Shown: one piece after another, positions 7,022-12,228 of the stretch
How positions within the stretch are numbered: the stretch's first letter is position 1
Layout: every line of letters starts with the position of its first letter
Made by a program: the position numbers and the translations under genes
The notes under the pieces: model-generated
Database searches by the model: none
Seen by the model: the letters and a program-made list of their open reading frames with translations, nothing else
Told to the model about the DNA's origin: nothing
NCBI GenBank assembly: GCA_018711985.1
Contig: DVHS01000027.1
Span: forward strand, 1-12,228
Source: Egerieenecus merdigallinarum
GTDB taxonomy: Bacteria; Bacillota; Clostridia; Christensenellales; Aristaeellaceae
Direction of reading: 5' to 3'
DNA length: 12,228 nucleotides

Positions 7022-7050
7022 TTGAACTTTATAGGAATACGTGTTATACT
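7022..7050 (+). promoter_or_regulatory. Sigma-A promoter for the BMP binding-protein gene
   Basis: TTGAAC (7022-7027) and TATACT (7045-7050) are separated by exactly 17 bp, and TG at 7042-7043 makes it an extended -10 promoter. The predicted start is near 7057, giving a leader of about 45 nt, too short for a purine riboswitch. The -35 lies in the short inverted repeat GTTCCCTTGAAC (7016-7027), and CGTTCC recurs at 7015-7020 and 7065-7070 on both sides of the promoter, so a repressor site is possible but unproven. Confidence 0.8.
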
Positions 7051-7101
7051 CAGGATGTTGAACCCGTTCCAAGAAACGATTTAGTGAGGAGGGCGTTCTA
7101 A

Positions 7102-8226
7102 GTGAAAAAGTTTCTGGCACTGATGCTGTCCGTGATGATGGTGTTGACTGCTTTCGGCGCAGTTGCTGAGACGGTTGACCCCGATACCATCGAGGACAAC
7201 ATGACCTCGGAAGACGGCAAGTACGAGTTGGCGTTTGTAACGGACGTGGGCCAGCTGAAGGACAAGAGCTTCAACCAGGGCACCTGGAACGGCGTGAAGG
7301 GCTATGCCGCTGCCAACAACCTCAGCTACAAGTACTACCAGCCCGCCAATGGCGATCAGGCGACGGATGACGACCGCTATGATGCCATGAAGGCTGCCGT
7401 GGAAGGCGGTGCGAAGGTCGTGGTGTGCGCCGGCTTCATGCAGGGTCCCGCGCTGACCAAGGCTGCCACGGAATTCCCCGATGCGCGCTTTGTGTTTGTG
7501 GATGGTTGGGTGCTCACCGATGAGGCCGGCAATGCGCTGACCAACGTGGCTCCCATCACCTACCAGGAAGAGCAGAGCGGCTACCTGGCCGGCTATGCCG
7601 TGGTGAAGGACGGCTTTGAGAAGCTGGGCTTCATGGGCGGCGGTGGCGGTACCAACCCTGCCTGCTGCCGTTATGGTTACGGCTTTGCCCAGGGCGCCAA
7701 CGATGCGGCCAAGGAAATGGGCAAGACCGTTGAGCTGAAGTATTCCTGGCAGTATGGTGCTTCCTTCTCCGCTTCTCCCGAGCTGGAGGCCATGGCCAAG
7801 GGCTGGTATGAGAACGACACCGAAATCATCTTCGCCTGCGGTGGCAGCATGTTCAGCTCCATTGTCAGCGCCGCTTCTGCCAACGATGCGTATGTGGTGG
7901 GCGTGGACGTGGACCAGAGCACGCAGTCCGAGACCGTTGTGACTTCTGCCATGAAGGAACTGGCCAAGTCCGTGGAATGGATGCTGGGCAAATTCTATGC
8001 GGATGAGTGGGCCGATGTGGGCGGCGTGCTGACCAACATGGGCGCTGCGGATGGCATGGTGGGCCTGCCCACGGCCAACTGGCTGTTTGAGACCTATACC
8101 ATGGATGAGTACAACACCCTGCTGGAAAACATGAAGAACGGCACTGTTACCGTGGACGCTACTGTCCTGGAGGCGGATGCCATCGTGAACGCGGGGCTGG
8201 AGAACCTGAACATTATCTACGAGTAA
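7102..8226 (+). CDS. BMP-family ABC transporter substrate-binding protein (nucleoside-type)
   Basis: Extracytoplasmic binding protein of the BMP/PnrA/Med family, whose characterised members bind nucleosides (B. subtilis NupN/YufN, Treponema PnrA). It is 374 aa. GTG start with GAGGAGGG at 7086-7093, 8 nt upstream. The signal peptide is KK plus a hydrophobic core with a type I cleavage site after Ala22 (AVA|ET). There is no lipobox Cys, unlike most Gram-positive members. Family landmarks: FVTDVGQLKDKSFNQGTWNG (45-64), ligand-pocket region PITYQEEQSGYLAGY (151-165), GGGTNPACCRYGYGFAQGAN (181-200) and VVGVDVDQS (265-273). A vicinal Cys pair is at 188-189, with other cysteines at 109 and 246. It has its own promoter and terminator, so it can be made in excess over the membrane parts encoded next. 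The ligand is inferred, not shown. Confidence 0.93.
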   Translation: MKKFLALMLSVMMVLTAFGAVAETVDPDTIEDNMTSEDGKYELAFVTDVGQLKDKSFNQGTWNGVKGYAAANNLSYKYYQPANGDQATDDDRYDAMKAAVEGGAKVVVCAGFMQGPALTKAATEFPDARFVFVDGWVLTDEAGNALTNVAPITYQEEQSGYLAGYAVVKDGFEKLGFMGGGGGTNPACCRYGYGFAQGANDAAKEMGKTVELKYSWQYGASFSASPELEAMAKGWYENDTEIIFACGGSMFSSIVSAASANDAYVVGVDVDQSTQSETVVTSAMKELAKSVEWMLGKFYADEWADVGGVLTNMGAADGMVGLPTANWLFETYTMDEYNTLLENMKNGTVTVDATVLEADAIVNAGLENLNIIYE

Positions 8227-8241
8227 TGGCTGCATCTCCGG

Positions 8242-8280
8242 TGGGACTGACGCAAAGCGCGCCAGTCCCATTTTCTTTTT
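8242..8280 (+). terminator. Intrinsic terminator after the BMP binding-protein gene
   Basis: TGGGACTG (8242-8249) pairs perfectly with CAGTCCCA (8263-8270) across a 13-nt loop that can form an inner CGC/GCG helix. TTTTCTTTTT (8271-8280) follows at once. It lies 15 nt after the stop codon and separates the binding-protein transcript from the ATPase-permease transcript. Confidence 0.88.
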
Positions 8281-8314
8281 CCTGTTTCGACCCATTTTCT
8301 TTTTCCTGTTTCGA
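8267..8314 (+). repeat. Exact 24-bp tandem duplication over the terminator tail
   Basis: Two identical, directly adjacent 24-bp units (8267-8290 and 8291-8314), each beginning CCCATTTTC and ending CTGTTTCGA; the next two bases (CC) also match. The unit takes in the last four bases of the terminator's 3' arm and its whole T-tract, so a second T-tract lies at 8295-8304 without a full hairpin in front of it. The ATPase promoter starts 7 bp after the second copy. Confidence 0.95.
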
Positions 8315-8320
8315 CCTTGC

Positions 8321-8349
8321 TTGCAATTTATGGTAGGAACCGGTATAAT
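8321..8349 (+). promoter_or_regulatory. Sigma-A promoter for the ATPase-permease genes
   Basis: TTGCAA (8321-8326) and a perfect TATAAT (8344-8349) are separated by 17 bp. The predicted start is near 8356, about 45 nt before the ATPase ATG. It sits directly after the terminator and tandem repeat, which supports separate transcription of the binding-protein gene and the membrane-complex genes. Confidence 0.78.
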
Positions 8350-8400
8350 GAATATATGCATTTCCTGTGCGTCGATTTGAACAGAAAGGGAGGTGGAAGC

Positions 8401-9945
8401 ATGGGCGATTCGTCCGAGTTCGTCATTGAGATGCTTCACATCACCAAGGAGTTTCCTGGCATCAAGGCCAATGACGACATTACCTTGCAATTGCGGCGGG
8501 GAGAGATTCACTCGCTGCTGGGCGAAAACGGGGCTGGCAAATCAACCCTGATGAGCGTGCTGTTTGGCCTGTATCAACCGGAAGCGGGGATCATCAAAAA
8601 GGATGGGAAAGAGGTTCGCATTAACGATCCCAACGATGCTACTGCGCTGCACATCGGCATGGTGCACCAGCACTTCAAGCTCATCGACGTGTTCACCGTG
8701 CTGGATAACATCATCCTGGGTGCGGAAGATACCAAGCTGGGCTTTTTGCGAAAGAAGGAAGCACGTAAAAAGGTAGAGGAGCTTTCCAACCGCTATGGCT
8801 TGAAGGTTGACCTGGACGCCAAGGTGGAAGACATCACGGTGGGCATGCAGCAGCGGGTGGAGATCCTGAAAATGCTGTATCGGGATAATGAAGTGCTGAT
8901 TTTTGATGAGCCCACGGCGGTGCTCACCCCGCAGGAAATCGAGGAGCTCATGGAGATCATGGCGGGGCTGAAGCGCGAGGGCAAGAGCATTTTGTTCATC
9001 AGCCACAAGCTCAATGAAATCATGGCCGTATCGGACCGGGTAACTGTGCTGCGTAAGGGGCAATGCATCGGCACGGTGAATACCTGCGATACCACCCAGG
9101 AGGAGCTTAGCCGCATGATGGTGGGACGCCCCGTGCAGCTGGTGGTGGAAAAGAAACCGGCTCAGCCCGGGAAAGAGATCCTCCGGGTGGAAAAGCTGTG
9201 CGTGCCCTCCAAACTGTACAACCATGACGCGGTGCATAACGTATCCTTCAGCGTGCGCGAAGGAGAAATCGTTTGCATTGCCGGCATTGATGGAAATGGA
9301 CAAACGGACCTGGTGTATGCCATTACGGGGCTGGAAAAAATCTCCACCGGCAGGGTTACTCTTTGCGGGCATGACATTACCCATGCCACAATCCACGAGC
9401 GCAGCCATTCCGGGATGAGCCATATCCCGGAGGACCGGCACAAGCATGGCCTGGTGCTGGACTTCACCCTGGAGCAGAACATGGTGCTCCAGCGCTTTCA
9501 GGAGCCGCAGTTCCAAAACCATGGGTTTATCCGCTTTGATCAGGAGCGGCAATATGCCCAGCGGCTGATTGCGCAGTATGACGTGCGTAGCGGGCAGGGG
9601 CCTGTGACCATCGTGCGCAGCATGAGCGGCGGTAATCAGCAAAAGGCCATTGTGGCCCGGGAACTGGACCGGAATATGCCCCTGGTGGTGGCGGTGCAGC
9701 CCACCCGCGGCCTGGATGTGGGCGCCATTGAGTATATCCACAAGCAACTGGTGCAGCAGCGGGATGAGGGCAAGGCCGTGCTGCTGGTTAGCCTGGAGCT
9801 GGACGAGGTGATGAACCTTTCCGACCGCATCCTGGTGCTGTACGAGGGTCAGATTGTGGGCGAACTGGACCCCAAGAACACGACGGTGGAAGAACTGGGC
9901 CTGTACATGGCCGGTGCGAAACGGCAGGAGGCGGTGAAGGCATGA
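8401..9945 (+). CDS. ABC transporter ATPase with two nucleotide-binding domains (BMP/NupO type)
   Basis: Cytoplasmic energy subunit of the importer, 514 aa with two fused ATPase domains as in RbsA and NupO. NBD1 has Walker A GENGAGKS (41-48), the deviant signature VGMQQR (147-152), Walker B VLIFDEP (165-171) and switch His202. NBD2 has a degenerate Walker A GIDGNGQT (295-302, Gln for Lys), the intact signature MSGGNQQ (408-414), Walker B with Gln433 in place of the catalytic Glu (VAVQPTRGLDVGA), and no switch His (SLELDE). Only the site formed by NBD1 Walker motifs with the NBD2 signature should hydrolyse ATP, which is usual in this family. The frame is open from 8317, but GGGAGGTG at 8388-8395 and the family N-terminus fix ATG 8401. 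It overlaps the first permease gene by 4 bp. Confidence 0.95.
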   Translation: MGDSSEFVIEMLHITKEFPGIKANDDITLQLRRGEIHSLLGENGAGKSTLMSVLFGLYQPEAGIIKKDGKEVRINDPNDATALHIGMVHQHFKLIDVFTVLDNIILGAEDTKLGFLRKKEARKKVEELSNRYGLKVDLDAKVEDITVGMQQRVEILKMLYRDNEVLIFDEPTAVLTPQEIEELMEIMAGLKREGKSILFISHKLNEIMAVSDRVTVLRKGQCIGTVNTCDTTQEELSRMMVGRPVQLVVEKKPAQPGKEILRVEKLCVPSKLYNHDAVHNVSFSVREGEIVCIAGIDGNGQTDLVYAITGLEKISTGRVTLCGHDITHATIHERSHSGMSHIPEDRHKHGLVLDFTLEQNMVLQRFQEPQFQNHGFIRFDQERQYAQRLIAQYDVRSGQGPVTIVRSMSGGNQQKAIVARELDRNMPLVVAVQPTRGLDVGAIEYIHKQLVQQRDEGKAVLLVSLELDEVMNLSDRILVLYEGQIVGELDPKNTTVEELGLYMAGAKRQEAVKA

Positions 9946-11177
9946 AAGAATTCTGGCACAAGGACGGCACACGATCCGTCATCGCATCCCTGATTTCGAT
10001 CCTTATCGGTCTGGGAGCAGGCAGCTTGCTGATTTTCATTGTGGGCTTGTCCACGCCCTCCCTGGGACTGAAAAGCGCGTGGGAAGGCATCCGGCTGGTG
10101 TTTGCGGGTGTTTTTTCCACGGGCCGTGATACGGTGGGCAACCTGACCTTTGGGTTTAACCCTTCTTCCATGGGCAACATGCTCTTCCGTGCCATGCCGC
10201 TGATTTTGACGGGACTTTCCGTGGCGGTGGCATTTAAGACGGGATTGTTTAACATCGGCGCGCCGGGACAGTACCTGGCGGGTACCACGGCCACGCTGTT
10301 TATTGCCCTGAGCCTGCCTTCCAGCGAGATGACCCTGCCGGGGATCGCGCCCACGGGGATTCCCACCTGGGTGGTGTGGATTCTGGCGTTTCTGGGCGGC
10401 ATGCTGGCGGGAGCGCTGTGGGGCGCCATACCGGGCCTGCTGAAGTCACTGTTGAATATCAACGAGGTGCTGGCCTGCATCATGACCAACTGGATTGCGG
10501 CCAACCTGGTGACCTGGGTCTTTGATATTTCCAATTTGAAAAACATGGTGGAGAATACCAAGTCCGGATACATCTATAAGACTACCGTGAACGGTGTTGC
10601 CACGCCGGGGGTGGGCCTGGATCAACTTTTTCCCGGCTCCCAGGTGAATGGCGGAATCCTGATCGCCATGGTGCTGGCGGTGGCGGTGTACGTGATATTC
10701 AGCCGTACTACCTTGGGCTACCAGTTGAAGGCCTGTGGCGCTAACCGCTATGCAGCCCGTTATGCGGGTATTCAGGACAAGCGCAATATTGTGCTGTCCA
10801 TGGCGATTGCCGGCTCCCTGGCCGGTGCGGCGGGGGCGCTGTATTACCTGAGCGGCAATACGGAATTCTTCTGGTCGACGTATCAAATGCTGCCGGCTGC
10901 CGGCTTCAACGGCATCCCCGTGGCACTTTTGGCGGCGAATCATCCAATCGGCGTTATCTTCACGGGCCTGTTCATGTCCATGCTGGATATTTCCGGCCTG
11001 CAGCTAACCAATCTGACGGCGTATAACGAGTACATCACCGACGTCATCATCGCGGTAATCGTGTACCTGAGCGCCTTCTCCATGCTGATAAAGATGCTCA
11101 TTGGCCGCAGACGGGAACATAAGCATGCCAACGCCTCAAACGGCGATGCTGACAAGAAAAAGGAGGCGAAGGCGTAA
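9942..11177 (+). CDS. ABC transporter permease 1 (BMP/NupP type, BPD_transp_2)
   Basis: Membrane subunit of the branched-chain amino acid/ribose-type permease family (PF02653), 411 aa, with about 8-9 hydrophobic segments between residues 12 and 390. Landmarks are FKTGLFNIGAPGQYLAG (98-114), NINEVLACIMTNW (172-184) and the cytoplasmic coupling loop GYQLKACGANRYAARYAGI (259-277), which contacts the ATPase. A long N-terminal region with its own membrane span (about 14-36) precedes the core, as in NupP homologues. The C-terminus is a lysine-rich hydrophilic tail (DADKKKEAKA). The start overlaps the ATPase stop (ATGA), and the stop shares one base with the next ATG, so the three proteins are translationally coupled. 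It probably forms a heterodimer with the second permease. Confidence 0.93.
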   Translation: MKEFWHKDGTRSVIASLISILIGLGAGSLLIFIVGLSTPSLGLKSAWEGIRLVFAGVFSTGRDTVGNLTFGFNPSSMGNMLFRAMPLILTGLSVAVAFKTGLFNIGAPGQYLAGTTATLFIALSLPSSEMTLPGIAPTGIPTWVVWILAFLGGMLAGALWGAIPGLLKSLLNINEVLACIMTNWIAANLVTWVFDISNLKNMVENTKSGYIYKTTVNGVATPGVGLDQLFPGSQVNGGILIAMVLAVAVYVIFSRTTLGYQLKACGANRYAARYAGIQDKRNIVLSMAIAGSLAGAAGALYYLSGNTEFFWSTYQMLPAAGFNGIPVALLAANHPIGVIFTGLFMSMLDISGLQLTNLTAYNEYITDVIIAVIVYLSAFSMLIKMLIGRRREHKHANASNGDADKKKEAKA

Positions 11178-12228
11178 TGGATACGTTGTGGGCAAACCTG
11201 ACCTCCGGCAGCATGGTTTTTCTGATCCGGCAGACGCTGATTTACGCGGTGCCGCTGATGATTGTGGCACTGGCGGGCATTTATGCCGAGCGCAGCGGCG
11301 TCATCAATCTGGCCCTGGAAGGACACATGATCTTTGGCGCGTTTATCGGCGTGCTGTTTGTACGCCTGGTGCAGCAATGGGGCTGGTTTGAGGCTGCCTA
11401 TGAGGCGGGAAACTGGCTGACATTGCAAGGGTTCGTGCTGTTGACCATGCTGGTGTCCGCGGTGCTGGGGGCGCTGTTTTCACTGCTGCTGGCCTTTGCG
11501 GCCATCAACCTGCGGGCGGACCAGACCGTGGGCGGCACGGCGCTGAACCTGCTGGCGCCGGCGCTGGTGCTGTTCTTTATCCGCTTGATCGCGCAGCAGA
11601 ACACCTTGCAAATGGCCACCGGCGACAGCGCCAGCTGGTTCATGCTGAAAAAGAGCATGTTCGGGTACGGGCGCAACGACGAGGTGGGCTTCCTCTTCGA
11701 TACGTTTGTCAACAAGGTGTATCCGGCCACGTATGTGTGCATCCTGATTTTTATCGTCATGAGCGTGATTTTGTACAAGACGCGCTTCGGCCTGCGGCTG
11801 CGCTCCTGCGGCGAGAATCCCCAGGCGGCGGACAGCTTGGGCATTCATGTGTTCAAGATGCGCTATGCGGGCGTGACCATTTCCGGGGCACTGGCGGGCA
11901 TGGGCGGCTTTGTGTATGCCATGACCACCACCAACTGCACTTCCAATGGCGACGTGGCCGGGTTTGGCTTCCTTGCCCTGGCGGTGATGATTTTCGGCAA
12001 CTGGAAGCCGCTGTCCGTGGCAGGCGCGGCATTGCTGTTCGGCCTATTCAAGTGTGTGGCTGCCAGTTACGGCAGTTTGTATTACCTCAATGGTGCGCAA
12101 GAGAAGGTGTTCTTCCTTAAGGAGCTGGGACTGAACACGAACTTCTACCGCCTGTTGCCTTATCTGATTACCCTGATCGTGCTGGCCTTTACCTCCAAGA
12201 GCTCCCGCGCCCCCAAGGCAGAGGGCAT
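11177..12228 (+). CDS. ABC transporter permease 2 (BMP/NupQ type), 3' end outside window
   Basis: Partner permease of the same family; 350 codons are visible with no stop before the window ends mid-codon. The start is ATG 11177 in TAATG, with AGGAGG at 11161-11166. Landmarks are AERSGVINLALEGHMIFGA (37-55), RADQTVGGTALNLLAPAL (113-130), the coupling loop GLRLRSCGENPQAADSLGIHVFKMRYAGV (205-233) and GFGFLALAVMIFGNWKP (262-278). The hydrophilic end KSSRAPKAEG resembles the extreme C-terminus of clostridial homologues, so only a few residues are probably missing. It is longer than the roughly 320-residue B. subtilis NupQ, with extra extracytoplasmic loops around 140-182 and 298-325. Confidence 0.92.
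   Translation, partial: MDTLWANLTSGSMVFLIRQTLIYAVPLMIVALAGIYAERSGVINLALEGHMIFGAFIGVLFVRLVQQWGWFEAAYEAGNWLTLQGFVLLTMLVSAVLGALFSLLLAFAAINLRADQTVGGTALNLLAPALVLFFIRLIAQQNTLQMATGDSASWFMLKKSMFGYGRNDEVGFLFDTFVNKVYPATYVCILIFIVMSVILYKTRFGLRLRSCGENPQAADSLGIHVFKMRYAGVTISGALAGMGGFVYAMTTTNCTSNGDVAGFGFLALAVMIFGNWKPLSVAGAALLFGLFKCVAASYGSLYYLNGAQEKVFFLKELGLNTNFYRLLPYLITLIVLAFTSKSSRAPKAEG

Noticed and set aside
6968..7101. Purine riboswitch upstream of the nucleoside-type importer
   Set aside because: The predicted transcript leader is only about 45 nt and shows no three-helix purine aptamer, so there is no room or motif for one.
6119..7120. 333-codon open frame antisense to the yitT-like gene
   Set aside because: His/Gln-rich with no recognisable motif and covering the mapped promoter region; treated as a shadow.
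8293..8304. Second independent terminator in the second repeat unit
   Set aside because: The second T-tract has only the CCCA remnant of the stem in front of it, not a full hairpin.
7081..8511. 476-codon open frame antisense to the BMP gene
   Set aside because: Low-complexity His/Ala/Gly-rich translation, runs across a promoter, a terminator and the tandem repeat, and lies opposite a clear family gene. It is a product of GC-rich third positions.
8542..9972. 476-codon open frame antisense to the ABC ATPase gene
   Set aside because: Histidine-rich composition without motifs, exactly opposite a conserved ATPase. Its length matching the other antisense frame is coincidence.
9942..12228. Tandem duplication of one permease gene
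   Set aside because: The two permeases share a fold and family but differ clearly in sequence; they are the usual NupP/NupQ-type heterodimer pair, not a recent duplication.

Overview
The window is a compact stretch of 11 genes, all on the + strand, with high G+C at third codon positions and strong AGGAGG-type ribosome binding sites. The gene order yicC-remA-gmk-rpoZ-coaBC is typical of Bacillota. RemA, the EndoA-type MazF and the NupNOPQ-like transporter also point to a Bacillota (probably clostridial) anaerobe. The GC-rich codon use and an intracellular arabinofuranosidase fit a gut or plant-fibre-degrading Clostridia lineage; the family-level placement is inference only.

Layout. (1) 14-1474: a GH51 alpha-L-arabinofuranosidase that belongs to whatever lies upstream. 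It is followed by a 191-bp gap with a long palindromic stem-loop and a clear extended -10 promoter. (2) 1666-5504: a tight housekeeping operon of yicC endoribonuclease, remA DNA-binding regulator, gmk, rpoZ, coaBC and a YgjP/SprT-like zinc peptidase. Three junctions overlap by 4 bp and the rest have short spacers. In Bacillus subtilis priA follows coaBC; here the peptidase takes that place. (3) 5608-5952: a MazF/EndoA toxin with no antitoxin gene beside it, ending at an intrinsic terminator. That terminator also lies in the immediate leader of a YitT-family membrane protein (6089-6967). (4) 7102-12228: a BMP-family (nucleoside-type) ABC importer of binding protein, double ATPase and two permeases, the last cut by the window end. 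The binding-protein gene has its own strong promoter and terminator, and the ATPase-permease genes have a separate promoter.

How they work together. The housekeeping operon links GTP supply (Gmk), RNA polymerase (omega), RNA turnover (YicC), CoA synthesis (CoaBC) and a biofilm-type regulator (RemA). The BMP importer probably brings in nucleosides: the secreted binding protein delivers ligand to the permease pair, powered by one competent composite ATP site.

I found no RNA genes, CRISPR arrays, insertion sequences or prophage genes, and no gene-free stretch longer than about 190 bp. Most of the window is ordinary core genome. The points worth a second look are the antitoxin-less mazF, the terminator in the yitT leader, an exact 24-bp tandem duplication covering the binding-protein gene's terminator tail, the missing lipobox in that protein, and the palindrome after the arabinofuranosidase gene.
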